A stretch of DNA of 64,000 nt from RGIG5612 sp017511185 (GTDB taxonomy: Bacteria > Bacillota > Clostridia > Lachnospirales > Lachnospiraceae), in contig JAFWLF010000104.1 of NCBI GenBank assembly GCA_017511185.1, positions 1-64,000 of the forward strand, in the 5' to 3' direction. A program made the translations under genes and the position numbers. Positions 23,935 to 32,667 of the stretch are shown here, in pieces (the first letter of the stretch is position 1; the number at the start of each line of letters is the position of its first letter). Under the pieces are notes generated by a model. It had not been told where the DNA came from, searched no databases, and saw nothing but the letters and a program-made list of their open reading frames with translations.

Positions 23935-24954
23935 ATGAAAGACAAATTAGCGAAAATCAGACTCGAGGCAATTGAGAAGATCAAAAACGCCAAGTCGATG
24001 GAGACTCTGAATGAACTGAAAGTCGCTTATCTCGGGAAAAAGGGACAAATGACAGAAGTTCTGAAGGGCATGAAAAATGTGGAAGCATCAGAGCGGCCTG
24101 TCATTGGACAGATGGTCAATGATACCCGTAACGAGATCGAAAGCTGTTTTGAAGAGATGCAAAACGCACTGGAGAGCGCACTTCTTGATGCAAAAGTTAA
24201 AGCAGAAACGATCGATGTCACGCTTCCGGGCAAAACAAAAGATCTGGGACATGAACATCCATGCAACCTGATCCTGAAAGAAGTTGAAGACATCTTTATC
24301 GGCATGGGCTATGAAGTTGTATCAGGTCCGGAAGTAGAGTATGACTATTACAACTTTGAAGCCTTGAATATTCCAGCAAATCATCCTGCTAAAGATGAGC
24401 AGGATACCTTCTATATTAACAATGACATCTTACTCCGTACGCAGACATCTTCTGTGCAGATCCATGAAATGGAAAAAGGTGTGCTGCCGATCCGTATGAT
24501 CGCGCCTGGAAGAGTGTTCCGTGCGGATGAAGTAGATGCAACACATTCCCCTTGCTTCCATCAGATAGAAGGTCTGGTGGTGGATAAGGGAATCACATTT
24601 GCAGATCTGAAGGGAACATTAGATGAATTTGCAAAACGGTTTTTCGGTCCGGATACAAGAACCAAATTCCGTCCGCATCATTTCCCGTTTACCGAACCAA
24701 GCGCAGAAGTGGATGTTTCCTGCTTCAAATGCGGAGGGAAAGGCTGCAGGTTCTGTAAAGGCGAAGGCTGGATCGAGATCTTAGGCTGCGGCATGGTGCA
24801 TCCGCACGTGCTTGAAATGGTCGGGATCGATCCAAACGAATATTCCGGCTTTGCCTTCGGAATGGGTCTGGAAAGACTGACCCTTCTGAAATGTGAAATT
24901 GACGACATGCGGTTACTTTATGAAAACGATTATCGTTTCCTGAAACAGTTCTAA
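23935..24954 (+). CDS. pheS: Phenylalanyl-tRNA synthetase alpha subunit
   Basis: Catalytic subunit of the alpha2beta2 class II synthetase. The 339-residue protein has an N-terminal coiled coil, motif 2 (GRVFRADEVDATHSPCFHQIEGL) and motif 3 (GFAFGMGLERLTLL). A cysteine-rich insert CFKCGGKGCRFCKGEGW typical of bacterial PheS is present. It is followed by pheT after 16 nt. The 100-bp region upstream shows no T-box specifier or terminator. Confidence 0.97.
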   Translation: MKDKLAKIRLEAIEKIKNAKSMETLNELKVAYLGKKGQMTEVLKGMKNVEASERPVIGQMVNDTRNEIESCFEEMQNALESALLDAKVKAETIDVTLPGKTKDLGHEHPCNLILKEVEDIFIGMGYEVVSGPEVEYDYYNFEALNIPANHPAKDEQDTFYINNDILLRTQTSSVQIHEMEKGVLPIRMIAPGRVFRADEVDATHSPCFHQIEGLVVDKGITFADLKGTLDEFAKRFFGPDTRTKFRPHHFPFTEPSAEVDVSCFKCGGKGCRFCKGEGWIEILGCGMVHPHVLEMVGIDPNEYSGFAFGMGLERLTLLKCEIDDMRLLYENDYRFLKQF

Positions 24955-24970
24955 AGAAAGGAGAGAAAGA

Positions 24971-27394
24971 ATGAACGCATCATTATCTTGGATCAAAGCA
25001 TATGTACCGGATCTGAAAGCGGATTATCAGGAATTTCGGGATGCCATGACGCTCTCCGGAACAAAAGTGGAGGGATTTACACAATTTGATAAAGATCTGG
25101 ATAAGATCGTGATCGGACAGATCACTAAGATCGATCCTCACCCGGATGCAGATAAACTGGTTGTCTGCCAGGTGAATCTGGGAAATGAATCCGTACAGAT
25201 CGTGACCGGTGCCTCTAATGTATTTGAAGGAGCAAGAGTTCCTGTCGTTATAGATGGAGGAAAAGTTGCAGGCGGCCATGATGGAAAAATGACAGAAGGC
25301 GGCATTAAGATCAAAGCCGGAAAATTAAGAGGAGTGGATTCCTTCGGTATGATGTGCTCCATCGAGGAGTTAGGATCCACCCGCGAAATGTATCCGGATG
25401 CTGCTGAAAACGGTATTTATATCCTTCCGGATGATGCTCCGGTCGGAGGCGATGCCATCGAATACCTTGGCCTTCATGATGCCAATTATGAATTTGAGAT
25501 CACATCCAACCGTGTGGACTGCTACAGCGTGCTTGGAATTGCAAGAGAAGCGGCAGCTACATTCCGTCTTCCATTCCACGGTGTAGAACCGGTGATTCAG
25601 AAAACAGTGGATGACATTCATGATTATCTGCAGGTAGAAGTAGAGGATAAGGACCTTTGCCCGCGCTATACCTGTATGATGGTTAAAAATATCCGTCTGG
25701 CGCCATCACCAAAATGGCTGCAGAGACGACTGGCAAGCAACGGCATCCGTCCGATCAACAACGTAGTTGATATCACAAACTATGTCATGGAAGAATTCGG
25801 ACAGCCGATGCATGCATTTGATTATGATACGATCCGCGGCAAGAAAATCGTCGTCAAACGTGCGAATGACGGAGATACTTTTGTTACACTGGATGGACAG
25901 GAAAGAAAGCTGGATAAAGATATTCTGATGATCAATGATGCTGTGGGACCAATTGGTATTGCCGGCATCATGGGCGGCGAAGAGTCCAAGATCACAGATG
26001 ATGTTAAGACTCTGGTATTCGAAAGTGCATGCTTTGACGGCACCAATAACCGTCTTTCTGCAAAAAGACTTGGCATGCGTACGGATGCTTCCGGCAAATA
26101 TGAGAAAGGCCTTGATCCGAATAATGCCTATCCGGCATTGCTTCGTGCCTGCCAGCTGATCGAAGAGCTGGATGCTGGCGATGTCATTGGCGGCGTGATC
26201 GATCTTTATCCGGAACCGGTGAAAGAAAAACAGATCGCATTTGAACCAGATCGGATCAATGCATATCTGGGCACAGATATCGATGAAGAAACCCAGCTGT
26301 CTTATTTCGGACCATTGGAGATCAAATATGATCCGGCAACCAGAATGCTGACCATTCCAACCTTCCGTCAGGATCTGCTGCGTGGTGCTGATATTGCAGA
26401 AGAAGTTGCCCGGTTTTACGGCTATGATAACATTCCATCCACACTGCCGGATTCAGAAGAGGCAAGCGGTCGTCTTGGCTACGAGTTTGTAGTGCAGGAT
26501 AAGATCCGTCAGATCCTGATGGCCTACGGTTATTCAGAGGCAATGACATTCTCCTTTGAAAGCCCGAAGGTGTTTGATAAACTCCGTCTGGCCCAGGATG
26601 ATCCAAAACGGAACACAGTAACGATCTCCAACCCACTGGGAGAAGACTACAGCATCATGCGTACTTCCCTGATGAATGGTCTTTTAACCAGTCTGGCAAC
26701 CAACTTTAACCGCAGAAATAAATCAGCTTCCCTGTTCGAGCTCTCAAATATTTATCTGCCGAAAGCACTCCCATTGACAGAGCTTCCGGATGAACGTATG
26801 ACATTGTCATTCGGCTTTTATGGCGGCGGCGATTTCTTCGACCTGAAAGGTACGATGGAAGATATTCTGAACAGACTTGGCCTGAAAATGCCGCGGGATT
26901 ATGTAGCGGATAAAGATATCTCGTTCCTGCATCCTGGACGTCAGGCTAAAGTAATGATCAAAGGCGGAAAAGAGCAGATTGCTTATCTGGGAGAAGTTCA
27001 TCCGCAGGTAGCAAAAACATATGGCATGAGCGGAAGAGTCTATGTGGCCCAACTGGATGTGCAGGCTCTTTACGAATACGTGAATTTCGATAAGAAATAC
27101 AAAGAGATCCCTAAATATCCTGCAGTCACCAGAGATCTTTCCATGGTTATGGATAAAGTGATCCCGGCCGGCGATGTAGAGCATGTGATCGCAAAATGCG
27201 GTGGAAAACTGATCGAAAGCTTCAATCTTTTTGATGTTTATGAAGGCGATCGGATCGGAGACGACAAGAAGAGTCTTGCATACAGCATGGTCTTCCGTGC
27301 AAAGGATCGTACTCTGGAAGATAAAGACGTCAATCCGATCATCGATTCGATCATTGCAAAACTAAAAGAAAAAGGCATTGAACTCAGATCATAA
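24971..27394 (+). CDS. pheT: Phenylalanyl-tRNA synthetase beta subunit
   Basis: Editing and tRNA-binding subunit, 807 residues as usual. Domains in order: an N-terminal OB-fold tRNA-binding domain (HPDADKLVVCQVNLG), the B3/B4 editing region (NVVDITNYVMEEFGQPMHAFD), B5 (GADIAEEVARFYGYDNIP), the inactive synthetase-like core, and a C-terminal anticodon-binding ferredoxin-like domain (FPAVTRDLS-like, here YPAVTRDLSMVMD). Strong gaaaggagag ribosome site. Confidence 0.97.
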   Translation: MNASLSWIKAYVPDLKADYQEFRDAMTLSGTKVEGFTQFDKDLDKIVIGQITKIDPHPDADKLVVCQVNLGNESVQIVTGASNVFEGARVPVVIDGGKVAGGHDGKMTEGGIKIKAGKLRGVDSFGMMCSIEELGSTREMYPDAAENGIYILPDDAPVGGDAIEYLGLHDANYEFEITSNRVDCYSVLGIAREAAATFRLPFHGVEPVIQKTVDDIHDYLQVEVEDKDLCPRYTCMMVKNIRLAPSPKWLQRRLASNGIRPINNVVDITNYVMEEFGQPMHAFDYDTIRGKKIVVKRANDGDTFVTLDGQERKLDKDILMINDAVGPIGIAGIMGGEESKITDDVKTLVFESACFDGTNNRLSAKRLGMRTDASGKYEKGLDPNNAYPALLRACQLIEELDAGDVIGGVIDLYPEPVKEKQIAFEPDRINAYLGTDIDEETQLSYFGPLEIKYDPATRMLTIPTFRQDLLRGADIAEEVARFYGYDNIPSTLPDSEEASGRLGYEFVVQDKIRQILMAYGYSEAMTFSFESPKVFDKLRLAQDDPKRNTVTISNPLGEDYSIMRTSLMNGLLTSLATNFNRRNKSASLFELSNIYLPKALPLTELPDERMTLSFGFYGGGDFFDLKGTMEDILNRLGLKMPRDYVADKDISFLHPGRQAKVMIKGGKEQIAYLGEVHPQVAKTYGMSGRVYVAQLDVQALYEYVNFDKKYKEIPKYPAVTRDLSMVMDKVIPAGDVEHVIAKCGGKLIESFNLFDVYEGDRIGDDKKSLAYSMVFRAKDRTLEDKDVNPIIDSIIAKLKEKGIELRS

Positions 27395-27402
27395 GCTGAG
27401 GA

Positions 27403-27431
27403 TAGACTTTAAGCAAAGTCTGTGATAAAAT
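27403..27431 (+). promoter_or_regulatory. Promoter of secDF with an overlapping palindrome
   Basis: TAGACT (27403-27408), 17-bp spacer, TAAAAT (27426-27431). AGACTTT-aagc-AAAGTCT is a perfect inverted repeat covering the -35 and half the spacer, and could be an operator. No T-run follows, so it is unlikely to be the pheT terminator. Confidence 0.45.
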
Positions 27432-27495
27432 GCAACGGTTGTTTGTATAAATAATAATAAGGAAATAAGAGTTTAACTGGCTTAGAGAGGAAATC

Positions 27496-29859
27496 ATGAG
27501 TAAGAAAAAAGGCGTACTGTTTTTTATCATCTCCATTATTGTGATACTGCTTTGCTGTTTTACATCCGTTTTCGGTTTCGGAAGGGGAGCAGTAGGATCC
27601 GCAAAGAATATTACATTAGGTCTGGACCTGCGAGGCGGTGTTAGCATTACCTATGAGGTGCAGGACAAAGAGTTTTCGCAGACAGATATGGATGATACCA
27701 TCTATAAACTGCAGCTGCGTGTTGCTGAATACAGTGCAGATGCATCAGTCTACCAGGAAGGTACAGACCGTATCACGGTTGAGATTCCGGGTGTGTATGA
27801 TACGCAGACTGTGATCGAAGAATTAGGACGGCCTGGTTCACTGCAGTTTATTACTTACGATGCGAAAAACGAAGATGGAACGACTGATTTTACCCAGCCT
27901 ACTGTTTGGGTAACTGGTTCAGATGTTGTGAATGCGCAGGCTGGAACCCAGTCTGATCAAAAGACCGGAACTTCCGATTTTGTAGTCCAGCTGCAGTTGG
28001 GTGATGAAGGCGCAGAGAAATTTGCAGAAGCAACTACCAGCCATGTGGGCGATATCATTTATATCGTTTACGATGGCGAGGTCGTTTCCTATCCACGTGT
28101 GCAGAGTGCTATCACTGGAGGTAACTGTGTGATCGAAGGTATGGGTTCTTATGAAGCTGCTTCAACACTTGCTTCTACGATCCGTATCGGTTCCCTGAAC
28201 CTGGAATTAGAGGAGATCTCCTCCAAAGTCGTCAGTGCAAAACTGGGTGATAATGCGGTATCCACATCTCTTATTGCAGGTGCAATCGGTATCCTTTTGA
28301 TCATGATCTTCATGATCATCTTCTACCGAATCCCAGGCGTTGCTGCAGCAATCTCTATGGTATTCTACACGGCAGCTATTCTGCTTCTGCTGAATGCATT
28401 TAACCTGACCCTGACCATCTCCGGTATCGCCGGTATTATTCTTTCCATTGGTATGGCTGTCGACGGCAACGTCATCATTAATGCCCGTATCAAGGAAGAA
28501 CTGGAAGCAGGCAGAAGTACACACGAAGCAATCCGTTTCGGTTTTAAACGTTCCTTATCTGCTATTTTGGATGGTAATATCACAACACTGATTGTTGCTA
28601 TCGTGCTTCTGATTTTCGGATCCGGATCGATCAAAGGTTTTGGTATGACTCTGGCAATCGGTATCGTGCTGAGTGTTATTACATCCCTTTTTGTATCCAG
28701 ACTGTTAGTTTACTGTATGTATGCAATGGGACTGAAGGCTCCAAAATTCTATGCCAGTGTTAAAAATACAAAGAAAAAAGTTTTCGACTTTGTCGGCAAG
28801 AAAGTTATCTGGTTTGTGATCGCCGCTGTGCTTATCGTTGCCGGCATTGCAACGCTTGTCATCAACAGTGCTACTGGAAAGAGAGCATTCAATTACAATA
28901 TTGAGTTTATCGGTGGTGTTTCCACACAGGTAGAATTCGACAAAGACTATTCTATTGATGAGTTTAATGACACTATTAAGGCAGATATTGCTGCTATCAT
29001 CGACAGCAATGATATTGAAGGCCAGAAAGTAACCGGAACGAATCAATACGTGATCAAGACACAGGATATCGAAGCAACTGTCCGTCAGGAGATGCAGGAT
29101 ATGCTGGTTGAAAAATATGGTGCCGATGCAGAAAGCTTTGAAACGACATACATCAGTTCTTCTGTTAGTAAGGAACTGTTAAGGGATGCTTATATTTCCC
29201 TTTTGATCGCGGCTGTCTGCATGCTGCTTTATATCTGGATCCGCTTCCGGAAATTCAAATTTGCAATTTCTTCTGTCATTGCATTACTGCATGACGTTAT
29301 GATCGTTGTTGCATTCTTTGCTATCTTCCGTCTGTCTGTCGGCAACTCCTTTATTGCCTGCATTCTGACGATTGTTGGTTATTCCATCAATGCGACGATC
29401 GTTATCTTTGACCGGATCCGTGAGAATCTGAAAAATCAGGCGATCAATTTTGACCTGAAGAAAGTGATCAACACAAGTGTGCAGCAATCCTTGTCACGAA
29501 GCATCTTTACTTCTGCGACAACGTTTGTTATGGTCCTGTTCCTGTATATCTTAGGTGTTGAATCCATGCGTGCATTTGCTATGCCGCTTGCAGTTGGTAT
29601 TGTTGCCGGTGCTTTCTCATCCATTTTCATTTCCGGTGCGTTGTATTATGTCATGACAAAGAAGAGCGACCGCCTGGATGAGAACAGAGCAGAAAAAGCT
29701 GCCAAGTTATATGGTACAGAAGACGCAGTAGCACATGTTGCAGCTGATGGACAAGCTGTTGTAACAGAAGCGGCAGAAGCTGCAGAAGATGCAACAGAAG
29801 AGGCTGTGAAGATCACAGCAAATCCAAACCGTAAGAAAAAGAAAAAACGTAAACAGTAA
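27496..29859 (+). CDS. secDF: Fused SecD-SecF protein translocase component
   Basis: A 787-residue membrane protein that uses the proton gradient to help pull proteins out of the SecYEG channel. The SecD half has the first membrane helix, GLDLRGGVSITYEV, a large extracellular P1 domain and SIGMAVDGNVIINARIKEEL. The SecF half starts near residue 430 with its own helix, IEFIGGVSTQVEF and SINATIVIFDRIRENL. Fused SecDF is common in Firmicutes. The C-terminal 70 residues are an Ala/Glu-rich linker ending in a very basic KKKKKRK stretch, perhaps for ribosome or lipid contact. Confidence 0.95.
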   Translation: MSKKKGVLFFIISIIVILLCCFTSVFGFGRGAVGSAKNITLGLDLRGGVSITYEVQDKEFSQTDMDDTIYKLQLRVAEYSADASVYQEGTDRITVEIPGVYDTQTVIEELGRPGSLQFITYDAKNEDGTTDFTQPTVWVTGSDVVNAQAGTQSDQKTGTSDFVVQLQLGDEGAEKFAEATTSHVGDIIYIVYDGEVVSYPRVQSAITGGNCVIEGMGSYEAASTLASTIRIGSLNLELEEISSKVVSAKLGDNAVSTSLIAGAIGILLIMIFMIIFYRIPGVAAAISMVFYTAAILLLLNAFNLTLTISGIAGIILSIGMAVDGNVIINARIKEELEAGRSTHEAIRFGFKRSLSAILDGNITTLIVAIVLLIFGSGSIKGFGMTLAIGIVLSVITSLFVSRLLVYCMYAMGLKAPKFYASVKNTKKKVFDFVGKKVIWFVIAAVLIVAGIATLVINSATGKRAFNYNIEFIGGVSTQVEFDKDYSIDEFNDTIKADIAAIIDSNDIEGQKVTGTNQYVIKTQDIEATVRQEMQDMLVEKYGADAESFETTYISSSVSKELLRDAYISLLIAAVCMLLYIWIRFRKFKFAISSVIALLHDVMIVVAFFAIFRLSVGNSFIACILTIVGYSINATIVIFDRIRENLKNQAINFDLKKVINTSVQQSLSRSIFTSATTFVMVLFLYILGVESMRAFAMPLAVGIVAGAFSSIFISGALYYVMTKKSDRLDENRAEKAAKLYGTEDAVAHVAADGQAVVTEAAEAAEDATEEAVKITANPNRKKKKKRKQ

Positions 29860-29864
29860 ACAAC

Positions 29865-30824
29865 ATGGCTATTACTATCATTTTATTTATACTGGGACTG
29901 GTATTTCTGATCTTCGGAGGAGACTGGTTTGTAGATGGAGCCAGCGGACTGGCACATCGTTTTAAGATCCCGGAAATCATTGTCGGTGCGACAGTGGTTT
30001 CCATCGGGACCACCCTTCCGGAAGTCATGGTATCCGCTACCAGTGCAGCAGAAGGGCTCGGTGCAATGTCATACGGCAATGCCATCGGGTCCATTATCTG
30101 TAATACGGCTTTGATCCTGGCACTTTCGCTGGCCATCAGGCCGGCACCGGTGGATCGGAAATCGCTCCGTACGCCAACCATTTTCTTTTTCGTTTCAGCT
30201 ATTTTTTATATGCTCGTTTCCTATCTTACCGGCCGGTTTGACAGGTGGATGGGAATCATCTTACTGCTGATCTTTATTGCATACATGATCCTTACCGTGC
30301 GGCAGGGTTTAAAAAATCCGGATCAAAACGAGCCACTGGAAGTGAAGCCATGGCCTCTGTGGAGACAGATCCTTTTCCTGGCCCTCGGAGCAGTCATGAT
30401 CGCAGTCGGTGCCCGCCTGCTGGTTGATAACGGGACCAAGATCGCAACTATGCTGGGTGTTCCGGATTCGGTTATTGCCTTGACATTCGTAGCACTCGGA
30501 ACATCCCTGCCGGAATTAGTTACCGCAATCGTATCACTTGCCAAAGGACATGCAGCTTTGTCGCTGGGAAACATTGTTGGTGCCAATTTGTTTAATATTG
30601 TCCTGGTCTGCGGCACGGCTATCACGATCCGTCCGTTTAATGTACCGGTAGATAAAGTATTCCTTGGACAGAATGCTTCCTTTATCATAGATCTCCCGCT
30701 CATGTTCCTGGTGATGGCTTTTGTGACCATTCCGGCCTTGATACGAGGAAAACTATCCCGATTCCAGGGAATCGCTCTTCTGATCGTTTATGTTGCATAT
30801 GTGACATTCCAGTTTTTCGGATAA
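29865..30824 (+). CDS. Calcium/sodium antiporter, CaCA family (YrbG-like)
   Basis: A 319-residue, roughly ten-helix exchanger. Both inverted alpha-repeats are intact: GATVVSIGTTLPEVMVS in the first half and ALTFVALGTSLPELVTAI in the second, each with the ion-binding Glu, plus GNAIGSIICN and GNIVGANLFN. These mark K+-independent Na/Ca exchangers. It starts 5 nt after secDF and ends 7 nt before recJ, so it sits in a compact operon. Confidence 0.92.
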   Translation: MAITIILFILGLVFLIFGGDWFVDGASGLAHRFKIPEIIVGATVVSIGTTLPEVMVSATSAAEGLGAMSYGNAIGSIICNTALILALSLAIRPAPVDRKSLRTPTIFFFVSAIFYMLVSYLTGRFDRWMGIILLLIFIAYMILTVRQGLKNPDQNEPLEVKPWPLWRQILFLALGAVMIAVGARLLVDNGTKIATMLGVPDSVIALTFVALGTSLPELVTAIVSLAKGHAALSLGNIVGANLFNIVLVCGTAITIRPFNVPVDKVFLGQNASFIIDLPLMFLVMAFVTIPALIRGKLSRFQGIALLIVYVAYVTFQFFG

Positions 30825-30831
30825 AAAGAAT

Positions 30832-32556
30832 ATGGGAAACTATTACCTGTACTGCAAAAAAGCAGATTTTGCTGCTATCGCAGATGAATTCCATATTACT
30901 CCAATGACAGCGAGGATCCTGCGAAACCGGGATCTTTGTTCTCATGAGGAAATACAGGCTTTCTTATCCGGAACGTTAACTTCACTTCATGACCCATTTT
31001 TAATGAAGGGCATGAAAGAAGCAGTTGTAATGATCAAAAAGGCTGTTTCAGAAGGCAGAAAGATCCGTGTGATCGGGGACTACGATGTAGATGGTATTTG
31101 TTCCAGTTATATTATCCGGCATGTGATCGAAAGCCTGGGTGGGAAAGCGGATGTGCGTCTGCCGGACCGCATCCTGGAAGGCTATGGCATGAACTGCGAT
31201 ATGATCAGGGAAGCTGCCTTAGATCAAGTGGAACTGATCATCACATGTGATAATGGTGTCTCTGCGCATGATGCCGTCAGGGAAGCAAAACTGAAAGGGA
31301 TCGATGTGATCGTAACGGATCATCATGAGGTGCCTTATCCACTGGTAGAAGCAGATGTTGTGATCGATCCAAAACAGGAAGGATGTCCTTATCCGTATAA
31401 AGAATTATGCGGGGGCGGTGTTGCCTATAAACTGGCGCAGGCATTGCTCTCTGACGTGAATAAAGACCTTGCAGAAAAACTTCTGGAAGAATTTCTGCAG
31501 TTTGCAGGTATGGCTACAGTAGCAGATCTGGTTCCGCTGACAGGAGAAAACAGAATTCTTGCTAAAGAAGGGATCAAACGCCTTCAGAAGACTGATAATG
31601 AAGGTTTAAAGGCAATCCTTCAGATCCGCGGCGCAAAAGCAGAAGAAATCAATGAGTTTTATATCGGATTTATCATTGGGCCTTGTCTGAATTCAGCAGG
31701 ACGGCTTAAAAATGCAAAGATCGCTTATGATCTGTTAGAAGAAACTGACCCAATAGAGGCAGGAAATAAAGCAAAAGAGCTTTCAGAACTGAATGATGAA
31801 AGAAAAGATCTGACACGGAATCAGACAGCAGAAGCAGATCTGAAGATAAGGGATACTTATCCGGATATGTCAAATCTTCCGAAAGTGCTGGTCATTTATC
31901 TGCCGTCTGCGCACGAAAGTGTAGCTGGAATCATCGCAGGACGTCTGAAAGATCTCTATTCCAGGCCGGCGCTTGTGATCACCAATTCGGATGATGGAAT
32001 GAAGGGATCAGGCCGTTCCGTAGAGGCTTATGATCTGATCGGTGAAATGCAGAAACATGCAGACCTGTTTAAGAAATTTGGAGGACATAAAAAGGCAGCC
32101 GGTTTTTCCCTGAATGATGGGGTCACTCCGGAAGATATCAGCAGACAGCTGAATGATAATTGTCATTTGTCAGCGGATGAACTGGCAGAAAAGGTCTGGG
32201 TCGATATGGAACTGCCTTTTAAATATGTTTCTGAAAGCTTTGTCAATGAACTGCAATTACTGCAGCCGTTTGGTCTTGGAAATGAAAGGCCATTGTTTGC
32301 GCGAAGAAATGTGCTGATCCGCAAATTGTTCGTCCTCGGAAAGAATCAAAACGTCCTGAAACTATTGTTGGAGGATGAAGAGGGCACTCAACTGGAGGCA
32401 GTTCTTTTTGGCCCGGCAGAACAGATACAAGAAAAGGCCGAGTGGCTTCAACCGAAGATGACAGGAGAAGAAAAGGTTTCTGTGTTCTATCATCCGGACA
32501 TCAATGAATTTCGTAATCAAAAGATTCCGCAGGCACGTATCGTAGATATTTGCTGA
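30832..32556 (+). CDS. recJ: Single-strand-DNA-specific exonuclease RecJ
   Basis: 5'-3' ssDNA exonuclease used in recombination and mismatch and base-excision repair. The 574-residue protein has the DHH phosphoesterase motifs in order: VIGDYDVDGICS, LIITCDNGVS, VIVTDHHEVP, and DHHA1 GSGRSVEAYDLI with GGHKKAAGFSL. A C-terminal OB-like RecJ domain follows. The length matches the short Firmicute form. Confidence 0.93.
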   Translation: MGNYYLYCKKADFAAIADEFHITPMTARILRNRDLCSHEEIQAFLSGTLTSLHDPFLMKGMKEAVVMIKKAVSEGRKIRVIGDYDVDGICSSYIIRHVIESLGGKADVRLPDRILEGYGMNCDMIREAALDQVELIITCDNGVSAHDAVREAKLKGIDVIVTDHHEVPYPLVEADVVIDPKQEGCPYPYKELCGGGVAYKLAQALLSDVNKDLAEKLLEEFLQFAGMATVADLVPLTGENRILAKEGIKRLQKTDNEGLKAILQIRGAKAEEINEFYIGFIIGPCLNSAGRLKNAKIAYDLLEETDPIEAGNKAKELSELNDERKDLTRNQTAEADLKIRDTYPDMSNLPKVLVIYLPSAHESVAGIIAGRLKDLYSRPALVITNSDDGMKGSGRSVEAYDLIGEMQKHADLFKKFGGHKKAAGFSLNDGVTPEDISRQLNDNCHLSADELAEKVWVDMELPFKYVSESFVNELQLLQPFGLGNERPLFARRNVLIRKLFVLGKNQNVLKLLLEDEEGTQLEAVLFGPAEQIQEKAEWLQPKMTGEEKVSVFYHPDINEFRNQKIPQARIVDIC

Positions 32557-32582
32557 TAGAATTTTTATTCATCATATCTCCG

Positions 32583-32611
32583 TTGACACATCACATAGAT
32601 ATCGTTAAAAT
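32583..32611 (+). promoter_or_regulatory. Promoter of the Dlt-like cluster
   Basis: TTGACA (32583-32588), 17-bp spacer, TAAAAT (32606-32611), about 57 bp before the first start. This is close to the sigma-A consensus. Confidence 0.75.
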
Positions 32612-32667
32612 ATATTCTACGCGTTTCAAAGCTTTTTTTTATAATTGCGGCAGATGCGTTTTTTCTG

